The notes: generated by a model from the sequence alone, not told the origin. A DNA stretch of 64,000 nt from Neopestalotiopsis rosae (GCA_023078685.1 JALGAS010000001.1:3286001-3350000); one strand, 5' to 3'; counted from the first letter of the stretch, positions 34,740 to 46,534 are shown. Numbers and translations are program-made.

Positions 34740-35841
34740 GACAACCCGCTTGACCTTGCTGCGGTGGACCTAACTCATTACGGATGGACAATTGCGAACC
34801 ACCTTATTTTAATTATTTGAAATCGAGAAGAAATCCGTGTTATTTATTTCTGCCGTGACACCTGATGGGTATAGACTTCATGTGCCAGATTCAACCACAG
34901 TTTTGTCCCCTCGCACCGCTGTCACCCCTCGTCCATCTTATGAATATGTATTTTCATGACAAAAAGTGGGCTCGGCAACTCAGAGGCTGTATTGGCATTC
35001 AATACATAGTATGTAGCCTGTATAGGCGAAAGATAAACCCATCAAATTTTTATTAATACATTATCAAGTAAGTGAAGAGTCCTACGGGTACGGATCAGTC
35101 AAATAGCTTTGTCAGAGTCTTTCAGGATTCGGGATCTTGATTGATCCAGGAGGTGGTGCTGGGTCGAACAGGGAGTTGAGGACTGCATGCTGTTTGAATA
35201 TGGCAGTGCAGAAGGGATATCAATGACTGCTGTATTGCATCCGGCGATGCCAAGGTGGAAGCGACTTGGACTAATCCCGGCGACCGGCATTCGGAGGAAT
35301 AGTCTTGGAGTCCGTCCCAGGACTTGCATCGCCGAAATAACCGGCGGGAGGTTCTGATTGGTCCCGCCTGGATGAACTACCAACTGCAACGCTTACAGGT
35401 TCGCAAGCGACTGTATTTCGGGTTGGAATTCAGCCACATCAGTCGTGAGCCTTGTATCGATACGTCGATCCACGCTTTCCAAGCCAAAGTATATGTATCA
35501 TTACTGAATCATAATGAACGGACTTAAAGGAAATAACAACACAGCTCCATACTCCATCCCTTGCATGTATCATGCGATGGTACGGAATGATCATACGTAG
35601 GACTGGAGTTTTGAGGAACCCTGGTTTCCACCTCTTTCAGCTGACCCGCGATGGCAATCACACCTCGCACCATAGCTTATACGCTCGTTGACAGTTAACT
35701 CTCTGTAAAGAGAATTTAATGTGTCCAGGGTATATCATATTTGCCCGCTATAACTTTCACTCTTTTCGTTCATTCTAAGACTCGTTTCGCATTTCGACTC
35801 TATCTCGCAGAAGTCAATTCCTTCGACTGCACTATATCACC
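34740..35841. other. Intergenic, no gene seen
   Basis: About 1.1 kb, upstream of the efflux pump. Pyrimidine-rich stretches just before 35842 suit a fungal promoter and transcription start. No gene supported. Confidence 0.6.
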
Positions 35842-37652
35842 ATGTCACAGAACGCTCAGCTAGTATCGCAAAAGGATTCCGAAAGTGCAAATTCGGCAGC
35901 AGCGCAGCCAATGGCTTCTCAAAACAGTGCTCCAGTTACCAAGCTAGCTGGTGGTCCTCCAGGACAGATACCACAGCCAGCTGCGAGAGGATGGAGATTC
36001 TGGGCTATTTTTCCTGCTTTATCTATTGCAACTCTTTTGGTTGGCCTTGACTCCACCATCACATCAGCCGCTCTGCCTCTGATCACCGGAGAGCTCCATT
36101 CTGGCGACAACTATGTTTGGATACTCAACGGCTACCTGCTCACCTCGTAAGTCCAGCCACCTTGAACCGAGTGTGTGTATGTCATGATGAGATTACTCAT
36201 TCTTCATCTTCCAGAACCGCCTTCCTCCCGCTCTATGGACAGCTAGCCCAAGTCCTCGGTCGCCGTTGGCCTGCAATTATCGCAGTCTGCATTTTCCTGC
36301 TTGGTAGTGGCATCAGCGGTGGGGCCTCTTCCACTGCTATGCTCATCGCCGGGCGCCTTGTCCAAGGCATGGGAGGTGCTGGAATCACGGCCATGACACA
36401 ACTTATCATTAGTGACTTGGTTTCTCTGCGCGAAAGAGGCAAGTACATCGGCATCATATATGCCGTTTTTGGCCTCGGTACCGCCTTGGGCCCTCCCGTG
36501 AGTGGTGTCATTGCACAGTACGCAAGCTGGAGATGGGCGTTCTGGATCAACCTCCCGATAGGAGGCGTGACCCTGGTCGTGCAGTTCTTCTTCCTACAGA
36601 TAATATTCGCCAAACGCTTGACTCTGCAACAGAAGTTGCGCCAGATCGATTGGATCGGGAACCTTTTACTTGTAACTTCTGTCGTATCGGTACTCATTGC
36701 GCTCTCCTGGGCCAACACTCGCTACCCCTGGTCTTCATGGCGCATTATACTTCCTCTGATACTAGGTATCATTGGAATCGCCCTTTTTCATGTTTATGAA
36801 GCGTCAAAGTTTTGCGTTCAGCCTACCATTCCCCCGCGCATGTTTCGCAACCGGACAAGCGCAGCCGGTCTTTTTCTCACCTTTCTCCAGTCCATGCTCA
36901 CTATGTGGCGAGTGTACTTCCTTCCTGTATACTTTCAAGCTGTCCTGTTGGCTTCAGTCTCACGATCTGGCGTTTTACTACTGCCAACCATCTTGATCGG
37001 CGTACCGACAGCCATCATTTCTGGACAATTGCTCAGCCGCTGGGGCCGATACAAGCCGATCCACATTTTTGGTTTTGCAGTAGCCACGCTGGCATCTGGC
37101 CTGTACATTGATTTCGATGTTGATTCATCATTGGCGAAGGTGGTTATCTACCAGATTATTGCAGGTATCGGCGGAGGTTGCCTACTCACTACCATGCTGC
37201 CCTCCGTCCAGGCCAGCCACCCCCAAGCAGACGTTGCTGCAGCTACATCGACCTGGGCGTACATGCGAGCCTTTGGCAACGTATGGGGTGTCGCAATTCC
37301 CGCGGCGATCTTCAATAATCAGATCCAACGAAACCTGTCGCTCATCTCCGACGCCGAAGTTCGTAGTTTCCTAGGTGCAGGAGATGCTTATTCTCGTGTT
37401 TCGGCGGCTTACATCACTTCACTCCCTACACAAGTGCAGACCGAGGTCGTCAGCACGTACTTGAAGTCACTGGAAGTTGTTTGGGAGGTATGCCTGGCTT
37501 TCAATGCCTTTGGTTTCATTTTAGTCTTCATCGAGAAAGAGATCAAGTTGCGCACGACTGTCTCGTCTGACTACAAACTAAAAGAAAAGACAAAAGTTGC
37601 AGACAAGGAAGCCGTGTCGGAAAAGACGGAATCTTCGCAGTCCGTCCCTTAA
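35842..37652 (+). CDS. MFS efflux transporter, 14-TM DHA2 family
   Basis: Two exons, 35842-36146 and 36215-37652; 580 aa. A polar N-terminus precedes TM1, which holds GLDSTITSAALPLITGEL, the DHA2 motif D1 region. Then come GQLAQVLGRRWP (motif A), GAGITAMTQLIISDLVSLRERGKYIGI (motif B region) and GLGTALGPPVSGVIAQYASWRWAFWINLPIGG (motif C and the WRWIFWINLP signature). The length and the extra central helices fit 14 rather than 12 helices. Family knowledge: these proton antiporters export drugs or the producer's own metabolites at the plasma membrane and often sit in biosynthetic clusters. The tail is Lys/Glu/Ser-rich and cytosolic. Confidence 0.9.
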
Positions 37653-37869
37653 AGCATGTCCTACCGACTCATCCCGACGCTATAATGAAGGCCTTACTTT
37701 TCAAAGACTTGAAGTGTTCGGCAAAAGCCCGTATTCAGGATTCAATGAAACGACATTGTAAGCCTCAGGACCATTTCATACCTTATGAGTAGTGGACATA
37801 CAGCAGGGATGAAGTGGCCTTCGTTCGCCGTCATACCAAACTCGAGAGGACCTGGGTGACTACTCGGAC

Positions 37870-37886
37870 GGAGACGAGTCGTCTCC
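37870..37886. promoter_or_regulatory. Perfect 8-bp palindrome with one-base centre
   Basis: GGAGACGA, one base, then its exact complement. It overlaps CGG triplets upstream of the seven-TM gene. Zinc-cluster regulators bind paired CGG triplets, so this could be an operator; it could equally be a transcript hairpin at the 3' end of the efflux pump gene. Confidence 0.35.
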
Positions 37887-37897
37887 ACACCGCCGCC

Positions 37898-37918
37898 GCC
37901 GGCGGGCTCCACGCCGGC
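37898..37918. repeat. GC-rich inverted repeat
   Basis: GCCGGCG and CGCCGGC separated by seven bases, twelve bases after the first palindrome. It would fold into a stable hairpin in RNA. Confidence 0.5.
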
Positions 37919-38405
37919 AGCTCACCTAGTGTTGCATTGGCATGGCAAAATTTAGATGTTCGCTAGTCCTCCGAAGGTAATTCGGCTCCGACGAGGTCAG
38001 TCTCAAATCGCCATTCAACACAGTGGATACTAGCACAGCCTTCCCCTTGATCCAGCAGTTTCTGGTTCTAAGCACGAATTGCGCACAGAAAAGCACCAGG
38101 CAAACTTGTAATCATACGATTCTCAAATTTTCAGACTTGGAATAATTTTGACTACCTTTTTTCCCCAGTTTAGTTCACAAACTCTTGATGCCAATTGATT
38201 GCACCTTCACTCTAAGCCATGATGTAATGCTCTTTTATCTGGCCTTTTCTCAATCCCGAAAATGGAAGTGCTGGACGTAGCATTGTATCGCAATAAATAG
38301 CGGTACAATCTCCCTCATGCCAACACACTCGTCATGTATCAACAAATCTTTTGGTTACGCCTTGTTGAAGTCACTTGATTATTCCTTTGCTGAATTCCCC
38401 AAACC

Positions 38406-39380
38406 ATGTCCCGAGAAGACGCACTCCGTCAGCGCCCAAGGCCATTGATCATAATGACAAGCATACTTGTCATCATAGCGGTGCTGGCTGGCTCTTGGGC
38501 CCATGGCCTTCCTACGCGCGGCGGTTCTGACTTCGACATTGATCCAGTGTTTGATTTACCTCGGCCGCCCGTCAATCTGCCGTATTCCAAGGTCAACAAT
38601 ATTATTTGTATGACGGTCATGACCGCGGTTGGACTGTCGGCGGTCGTCCTGGGCGGGCTAGACGCACGACGGACGCGCACCTTGCTTCCTCTGGTCTTGC
38701 CTCTCAGCGGTGCCATGATCGCGTTTCCCGAGACCTTCATCGACGTCCTTGGCTGCATTTACTACCCCTGGCCGGACGAGAACGCGTCGTTCCACCTCCT
38801 GGGACGCGAGATGCCCCCGTGGATCCCCATCTGGTTCGGCTATGGCTCCCTCATGCAGATGAACCTGCAGCTTCTCCACAAGAACACGGCGACAAAGAAC
38901 CTCTGGCTTCTCTTGGCGCTCATGATGGTCTCGGATCTCGTGGTCGAAGAGATCTTGCTGCCAATGGGAGTTTACCATTACTACGGAAATCAGCCGCTCG
39001 TGGTCTTGAATATGTTCCCTTGGTGGTGGATGGCCCCCAACTCCATTGGCGTGTTCCTCGCTACTGCTCTGGCGTACCGATACCGTCGGTCCCTCACCGG
39101 CTGGAAGGTGCTGGGTGTCTTGTGCTTGACGCCAATGTCCGTGGGCGCGGTGTACGGCTTCATCTGCTTCCCCGTCTGGGTCGCTATCAACGGAGACTGG
39201 GGATGGCTTATCACGCAGCTACTGGGCCTACTTACCATGGGCTTTGGCGTGGTTGCCTTCTGCATCATCCTAGAAATGGTGTTGGGCCGGGCACCGTTTC
39301 AGTGGGATGGAAAATCGAATGAAAGCGGGTTGTTGCCGGCGTTTGAGTACACCACGGCTTGTCAGGACGAAGAGGATTAG
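38406..39380 (+). CDS. Seven-TM protein, possibly AveC-like
   Basis: An intronless 324-aa frame with about seven hydrophobic helices. An early signal-like helix is followed by a 40-residue luminal stretch (DIDPVFDLPRPP). Helices then carry buried acidic and aromatic residues: FPETFIDVLGCIYYPWP, DLVVEEILLPMGVYHYYGN and FPWWWMAPNS. Polar residues inside helices are typical of membrane enzymes rather than plain anchors. The layout reminds me of the AveC-like spirocyclase family of actinomycetes (C-terminal helices with W, E and D conserved), but that is a recollection of pattern, not an alignment. It lies between an efflux pump and an acyltransferase, all on the plus strand, which supports a role in small-molecule metabolism. 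Confidence 0.6.
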   Translation: MSREDALRQRPRPLIIMTSILVIIAVLAGSWAHGLPTRGGSDFDIDPVFDLPRPPVNLPYSKVNNIICMTVMTAVGLSAVVLGGLDARRTRTLLPLVLPLSGAMIAFPETFIDVLGCIYYPWPDENASFHLLGREMPPWIPIWFGYGSLMQMNLQLLHKNTATKNLWLLLALMMVSDLVVEEILLPMGVYHYYGNQPLVVLNMFPWWWMAPNSIGVFLATALAYRYRRSLTGWKVLGVLCLTPMSVGAVYGFICFPVWVAINGDWGWLITQLLGLLTMGFGVVAFCIILEMVLGRAPFQWDGKSNESGLLPAFEYTTACQDEED

Positions 39381-40309
39381 AAATGTATAACCGTATGAAT
39401 CCCAAGTAGATTCTACATATAGGTACAGCCCTCAGAATCAGCTCAGAGACAGGATGTCAGCCTGCAACGCATAAAAGCACTTCGCTGGACTGCCCACTCC
39501 ACATGCCACTAACCGGTCATAAGCCTGCGCATGGGCGCCGCATAGCAATCTGGCGGGGAACTCAAAGTGCAAGATTTCAATCGCCTTCAGCATTTTCATT
39601 GCGCAATTTAACAACTTAAAAATCTCTCTATTCAGATTTCAAGCAATACTATCATTACTTGAATTTTGCTTCTATTTCTATTATTTTCCTCCTGGTGATT
39701 TAGGTGATTTGAAAATATCGAGTTTTGGTAGAAATAGGCCACCGTACGGAGACTTATAACCAGGAAGTCTGCATGTATCTTGCGCATCATGTTAATCTCT
39801 GCCGATCAGGCACAACGACGCGTTTGAGCTGAGAACTGGAGAATTAGCACGCACGACATGTTTAGATCCAAGTTTTTGACAAAAACATTCGATTGGTATG
39901 GTTTTCTCTAAGATGGGAATCAATGCATATCAGTGCTACGTGATGCAACACAAGAGGGCCACTGTGCCGCAGCAATGCATCAAGCACGAGTCCCGTTGGG
40001 CCCTTTTTAGTCTGTTGGTGGCCGCTAACGCCAACGCCCAGGGCATCTACTCAGTTCAGTAATTTCAGAACCAGACAATGTCAAAAGCAATGACTTTGGC
40101 ATTTCGACACAAAACTCTCACCCGAAAATGCAAAATCGGTCGCCGCAGACTGTAAAGCAATAAGAAGGAGCCCAAAATCCCACATTTTCCGTCGCCCGCC
40201 CTCGTTGCCAGCAAGACGGCTGGGGGTGACCAACAGATTTTGCCTCTCTAACACCTTTGGCAAGCTTCATTCATCTTTTGAAGAGTGCATCGTCCGTTTC
40301 CTACCCACC
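39381..40309. other. Intergenic, no gene seen
   Basis: About 930 bp between the seven-TM and acyltransferase genes, with an AT-rich middle part. Only short frames. Confidence 0.6.
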
Positions 40310-41818
40310 ATGGCTGGCCAGAGCCGGTTTGCAAGATACGCGAGCAAGTTTACCTCCAAGACTTCTTCCCCTGCTTTGTATCGTTTTATTTTCTCATAAT
40401 TTTCTCTAGGTCCCGATGAGCAGCGAATTATTGGCCGTGAAGATTTGGGATTCTACCATGGCCTCATAGTTGGCGCTGTACTCAGTTTTGGGAATGGAGA
40501 GGTCCCTTTGAGCCCCCAGACTTACTTTTACCCGCTCAGCCACTGCGTTAGACAACATCCTCAACTCAGCGTGGTCGTCCGCGATGCGCATACCAACAAG
40601 GCCTTCTTTGAATATGTTCCAACAGTCAATCTCAAAGAACATGTGTCTATACATGAGCCTGTGAGTGTTGATCGCGATGAATCAGCTGCAATCCAAGAGG
40701 TTCTGCGACTAAACCTGGACGTCCCATTCCCGTCTGGCATCCCTCCGTGGAAGATTATTGTTCTACCATTGCAATCGTCGCGGTGCTTTATGGCTTATGT
40801 CTATTCTCATGCAATTGGAGATGGTGTGTCTGGAGCGGCCTTTCACCGCACGTTCCTTGATGCCTGGGCGGAAAGTTTGGAAAAGCAGCTTACGGCGCCA
40901 GCGCTCATTTCTAGGCCAACCACGCCACTCCCAGCTCCCTTTGATACCCCAGAGAGACTTTCCATTTCATGGTCGTTTCTTCTCATTCCTCAAATTACTG
41001 TACTACTCCCAGCATTCGTCAGAGATTGCCTCGGACTGCAGGTTGGCATCTCTCCCATCGATGATGGCACATGGACAGGAGCTCCAGCCACCTTTGATCA
41101 TCAAACCTCTTGTAGCAAGGTCGTGCTGCGGGTTATACCGGCGCCTATTATCGAAAGTGCCCTTCGTGCTTCAACACTCCATAATGCCACCCTTTCCGGG
41201 ACACTTCAGCAAGTAGTGGCACGAGCACTGATTCAGGCGATTCGCAGCCCCGACGTAAACAACCTTGTTTCACAAGCAGCAATAAACATGCGCGGATCTA
41301 TAGGCGTACCTGATGAGCAAATGGGTAACTTCTTTTCGGGATACTATATTGCTCATCCACGCAAGCATTGTTCTTTAGGTCCGCTGTCGACAGTAGAGTG
41401 GGAATCCGCAGCTGAGGCTTCAAAGAATCTGGCGGAAGCCGCTGCATCGCTGGAGGATCAGCCTATAGGTCTTCTTCGCTATCTTCCGAGCATAAGGAAT
41501 TGGCTTTTGGGGAAGATTGGCAAGAGGCGAGATAACTCATTCGAAGTGAGCAATGCTGGAATGATTGAACTTGACGCCCAGGGTCAGCATGCCGTCACGG
41601 CTGGCAAGCATATTCGTGTTGAAACCATGGTCTTTGCACAGCCTGGCCATGTGTCTTCGGCGCCACTAGCTTTCAATTTCATCAGTCTCAAAGGCGGACC
41701 TTTGGCATTTACTGTCACGTGGCCGGAGGGGGCGTTGAATATGCCAGTCAACGAGGAACAATTCGTGGAAGGTGTATGTTCATCAATCATGGCAAGCTTA
41801 GAGAAATTGAGTAAATAA
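40310..41818 (+). CDS. Alcohol-acetyltransferase-like acyltransferase (HxxxD family)
   Basis: Two exons, 40310-40343 and 40410-41818; 480 aa. The ATG has a strong CCACCATGG context and gives RFARYAS, which joins to PDEQRIIGREDLGFYHG, the standard start of fungal AATase proteins. Phase agrees only if the intron starts with GC (GCAAGT) and ends at TCTAG; no GT donor fits. The catalytic motif is HAIGDGVSG, HxxxDG, near residue 145. The C-terminal SNAGMIELD is like the SNLG motif of the family. Family knowledge: PF07247 enzymes move acyl groups from CoA to alcohols or sterol-like acceptors, and related ones decorate fungal metabolites. The substrate is unknown. Confidence 0.85.
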
Positions 41819-42217
41819 ATTCAAGTTATGGATGAGGGAAGTCTCATCCGCCTACTACATGGGTACTCACTGATATCAGATGGGTCAAGCAACTAATCTA
41901 TTTCGTACAATCTCTTCTCTCGTGACAGTATTCCTGGGGCCTTTGCCGCGGACTTTAGGGGAACACTCTGAACCATGCTATTCAACTGTGTCGACGCACG
42001 TTCAGGCGACCATAACTTTTTTGTAGCAGCTTCCCATCGAAGGAACTTTAGTCCTCAGCAGTGTGTGGCTCTTAAAATTCGCTGTTTGCACTTAGAAGAC
42101 TTTTTGATCATTATTACGTTCGCCACACTGCCACTAAACTCAAGACAAGCCTATACGGCCTCGTCCAGTACCTGTATATTTCCCCGAAAGATACCACCAA
42201 CCACATTGGGCCATTCG
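41819..42217. other. Short convergent intergenic region
   Basis: About 400 bp between two converging genes. Nothing seen beyond 3' UTR-type AT-rich sequence. Confidence 0.6.
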
Positions 42218-43966
42218 TTACTCATTCATCCCGATTCTCTCATAAGTATTTGACTTTTGTGTCGTAAGCGATACAGGGCGGGATACTGTACGTTCCCGGT
42301 CTAACAATTCTATGCCGGACGCTGATGCAGTACTTGATGGCAAAAGTCTGTGACTATTCCGCGCGTATAGTTTCGAACAACCACTACAGTACATTACGTC
42401 ATTCTTCAAGAAGAATCTTGCGATCCACTTGAAAATCGTCCAAGATGCGGAGAGAAAGACCAAATCCGCAAGAACGACCGATGCGATCAGTGTTCCCGTC
42501 GATTTAATTCGGGGAACTTGGCAAATGTACTGCGTATAAAACGTTGATGGTCTTACAAAAAGGTCTGGTGACATGCCTTGACTGATAAGATTCTTGTAGC
42601 TGCTATTTGCATATTCCGTATTCAAGCTACAATAGTTATGATTGGGTGTAAACATTTCGGTGTACTGCTGGAGTATACTGGCGTTTGTTGAAAGAGTCGA
42701 GGTATTCTGTCCTAAGTCGGCCATAATGAATGAATAGAATGCCTTTGCATAAGCGTCGGCTTCAACACTCATATTCGGGTAGATATTGGGAGAATTTGTC
42801 CAATTAGTGACGGTTCGGGGTGAGTTGTATATCTGGTGACTGTTGTTCATGACTGTAAAAGAGTTCCAGGTGAAGTAATCACCATTGCTTATGTCGTCGC
42901 ATTCGTTGTTGCGGTAGAAAGCTACGAAATCAATTAGTAGTCGTACGCTGCTTTGGAACGCATGGTGCATACCTTGGAATCCTTTTACTGGCAGTGTGGA
43001 GTCTCGTGCAACTCCAGCGACTCGTTCAAAGGCGGATATAGCATCGACTACATAATGTTTTCTAAGCAAACAGCATGTTGCGACAATAAGGCACAGAATA
43101 TCCGACGCCTACAACAAAGCCCAAGACCACCACAACGACGGATCTGTAGTTTGATTGACGCCGACAAGAGGCTCGGTGATCGATGGATCGAAGTAAACCG
43201 AAAGATTGAAACTATCGATACTTGTGTCACGAGACGTTTCACACGTCACAAATCCCTTTCGATTCAATTAGCCGAAACAGGAAATTTCAATCAGATCCAT
43301 GCGTCAGAAAAGCATCAACGGCAAACATACATATAATCTTAGGTTCCAAGGAAGTCGTGCAAGAGAGAGTGAATCCCGGTCCATCATACCCTCGACATAC
43401 ACCTGAATCTCATTCAAAAAGCAATTCTGAATAGAATTCTCGGAATATAAGAGTGCAGGAGCCGCGGTCTTGTTCTCTGAATCAAGATCTTGTATCTCTA
43501 CCGATAATAGAGTGTATTGCAGTGTAAGCTTGTCTGTGTACATTGCTTCGAATGATGTCAGCGTTGGTCGAGGTGTCGATGGCAGGACATGACCTACTTT
43601 GACCAATCTGTAGTGAGGCGGGTTCGCACTTGACCGAAGACTAAAATGATTCAACATTTGAGCACTTTGACGGCGCGCGAAGAGATTTACCTTTGCAAGG
43701 ATATTGAATGGGGGATCATCGAACCAGTGGTGGGTCGTTAGCGTCGAGTTAAGGTCTGTAGTGTATAGAACCCTTTTCGAGTTGGTCAGCACATGATTCG
43801 TTGTTCGATTGACGCTCTCAATTTACTCGAGATTATATCCTGTCACCGCGACGTTTAGAGCAGAAAATATCCCAGCAAGGGCCAGGCCGGCGACAATTAC
43901 AACCCAAGAGAACCACTTGAAGGGGTATTCTCGCTCTAAGCTGTAAGAAAATTTGATGTTGTACAT
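42218..43966 (-). CDS. Uncharacterised fungal membrane protein with two TM segments
   Basis: Seven exons in phase: 43966-43827, 43772-43691, 43640-43598, 43545-43331, 43255-43113, 43061-42973 and 42921-42218; 471 aa. An N-terminal EREYPFKWFSWVVIVAGLALAG-type segment gives one membrane helix. A large extracellular part has many N-glycosylation sites and Cys (KCEPASLQIGQ, IQNCFLNEIQV, SLWWSWALL). A second helix lies near the end (LIASVVLADLVFLSASW), preceded by FYTQYICQVP. Intron 6 is 51 nt, so a simple open frame would wrongly include it. I know this architecture as a frequent family in plant- and insect-associated fungi, without assigned function. Confidence 0.78.
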
Positions 43967-45396
43967 ATCGGCGGCATTGATGGAACTGGAATAGGTGAGT
44001 TGTTGCAACCGATAGACGAACAGAGACGGAGGTGAAAAGTTGCCATGCCCAGAACAGTGATGTTGGTATGAAAAGTGGCGGCCTTTTCAACCTACGTCGT
44101 ATTCAATTCTTTGATATTCCTTTGTAGGAAGCAGATTGATCGTACAGGGGCTTCCATCCGCTCGTTCCGTGGGCCGACGAGGCCCCACGGAATTGACATA
44201 GAAGCAGGTTAGGGGATGAAGATTGAGATACAGGCTTTGGGCAACTTCCTATTCTTCAGTGACGTCAAAACGTGGCAAGACTGCTCAGCCGCAGCGCCCA
44301 CGCTGTCGTCTGTCCAGGTAAATACATTTTCATTGCTTTTTCGACAACCCAGTCAGTCTCGAGGGCCTACCTAAATGGGACTAGGATCTGCAAGGGCTGA
44401 AAGCACGATACACAGACAGGCGTTTCGATTCATTCAAGCCTCGCGTCACGCGCTTTCGCTCATTGGACGACATGTCCTGTGCCGAACAAGGCGGAAAGTT
44501 CTTGAAACTACCTCGGCTTCTGGAGATGACTGTCAGCCCAAGAGAAATCGAAGCAGTTACAGACCTTGGAGCCACTTTCGTCATAGACGAAAACTAATGA
44601 CTTCGCAACTGCAGAGAACATGCGTGGATTTCGGTTTCTACACAGTCTTACATCCTCCACCTTAGAGATTGTCGTCAAATGTATGCAAACAACTTCGCCC
44701 CTTTCTCGATGCAAACCATCTGATTTACAAAATTGGAGCTGATCATGTTGATGATCCTTAGCAACTCAGCTAAGGCTGACACCGTTATAAGGTGCTAAGA
44801 CGCGATGCGGACGACCCCCTTGTTGGTTCAACATCATATATTTGATAGTTTCCGATTCGAAATTATTTTGGTCGCGAGGCTTAGCCTCTGAGTATGAATC
44901 ATTGATGTAGTATTAATCTTGCCTGAGAACCACCCCTGTCACCTCAGCCAGAACCTGCAGTATGACATCTGAAGATATTTTAGCATATATTTGTACCTGT
45001 GATGATAGAAGTGTACCATGGGTCCGTCGTGGCCGTTACTATTCAACCACAGCCCACCATCTGCGTAGATACCCTTGAGGAACCACTCCGCACTACCTGC
45101 ATCAATCCTTCCGGACCTCAATAATTCTGGCGCATGAGGTTGTGTACCCTTTGGGCTGGAGAGCACTTCAAAATTTGTTGATAAGTACAACCAAATCCAA
45201 TGACACCAAAGAATAATGACCAGCATGATGACCTGGAGTCTGCCTTTCAATTCCATACATACTCCATCGCAGCTGACTAACAACTGTAGTAGACATAAAA
45301 AACGAATAGAATGAAATGCAGTGGAGGGCAGCAAGTTCATGATATTTGCGAAATACGGAAAGTTTTGCTCCTGAGTGTACCCCTTGCGTAGTTTGG
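43967..45396. other. Intergenic with one unexplained frame
   Basis: About 1.4 kb between two minus-strand genes. A 153-codon minus-strand frame at 44939-45400 starts at the tail of the SnoaL-like gene. It holds a membrane-helix-like stretch (LQVIMLVIILWCHWIWLYL) and a polar C-terminus. I cannot place it in a family and it may be a chance frame in the 3' UTR. Confidence 0.4.
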
Positions 45397-46024
45397 TCAA
45401 GCCTCCGTGCTCTTCGCTGCATCTTTCAATGGTGCAAAGAACTTTGTAGTGTACAAACTGTCTACGAACTCGCGAACGCGTACCACCTTGCTACCGTCCT
45501 GGGTAAAATAAAAAATCACTGAGAAGAATCAGTGACCATTCCAAAAATTCATCATCAGGGTGGATGTAGACTAGTTTGTGTGAATCCTGACCATTGGAAT
45601 GTTGTTGAAGATCAAATTGTGTCTGGAGTAGCAAACAAAGCGCCCCAACGCTACTTACTAATGAATTCGTTGCGGTAAGGCCCAAACTCAGAGTCCGCAC
45701 TCCCTCGAACATGAACAGCCACCTTGTTGTCGGCAGCATCCTCGACAATATCGTCCACCTCGGCCTTGTAGTTCTTGAGTAACGGCATCAAGGCGCTAAA
45801 GTGCTTGCGAAAGGTCGCATTGTCTGCCGGGGGCTGTCCGAGAGATTCTACGGGAGCCTGATCAGCAATATTGCAACGATGAGAATTTGACGTGCATGCA
45901 ATCATGGCTTACTCGGAAGCATCTCATGAATGCAATCCTCATGGCGATATGCCATGATTGCCTCAATTTCCCAATCGTTGAGGGCTTGGATAGCCTGGAG
46001 GGCCGTCTCACGTCTCTTGGACAT
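45397..46024 (-). CDS. SnoaL-like (NTF2-fold) small protein
   Basis: Three exons: 46024-45913, 45847-45659 and 45518-45397; 140 aa. It begins MSKRRETALQAIQALNDWE, continues with IMAYRHEDCIHEMLP, SLGQPPADNATF, KVAVHVRGSADSEFGPYRNEF, and ends with a strand pair and FVDSLY. This is the order and length of fungal SnoaL-like proteins that accompany polyketide and meroterpenoid clusters, for example the Trt14/AusH group of isomerases and dehydrases. Those proteins are cytosolic dimers acting on a late intermediate. Whether this copy is catalytic is unknown; I could not identify the acid/base residues with confidence. Next to the P450, same strand, about 500 bp between stop and start. Confidence 0.8.
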
Positions 46025-46534
46025 GGTGCTAGATGTCAAGGATGGGCTGCTTCAGGAAGATTCAGCTGGAGTTAATAGTTGAGCTCGCAGTTCTGTAGAT
46101 TATGGACAGTATGGACTATTTAAATATCGACGATCATGGCATCGGGCATCTCGGAGCCGGTATACAAATGTTCGCCGTGTCCCTCCTCAGCTGCAACCAC
46201 TGGCGTCCTCCCTAGCGCCAATCTCGGCACTCGTCGTCGAGCTATAGGAGCAAGAGTGGGACGGAACGGACAAAATGAAAAGACCGAGGTCAAGAGTCTT
46301 GGCATGTCAGGATCCAGCTGAACGATTCGAATAGTTGGCGAATGCTAGTTATAGCATCTCGTTTTTGTGCTTACTCGGTCCGCATGGAAAATACATGTCC
46401 TATCAGGAATTTGACAAATGTGATGACTCATGCAAATTAAGGTTCATTGCAGATGTCTGCTCCTCCAACATGTGTCGCAGCCGCGTGAATCATTGATTTC
46501 GACATCCTCATAGATGGCAATATTGGCCAGTGAA
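46025..46534. other. Intergenic, SnoaL-like promoter and P450 3' flank
   Basis: About 510 bp. No gene. A TATA-like TATTTAAATA sits near 46115, about 90 bp upstream of the SnoaL-like start. Confidence 0.6.

Larger units (their letters stand above)
37653..38405. other. Intergenic with GC-rich inverted repeats
   Basis: About 750 bp between two plus-strand genes. It contains two adjacent GC-rich palindromes near 37.9 kb (listed separately) and a TATA-like AATAAATA stretch near 38290. Confidence 0.6.
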
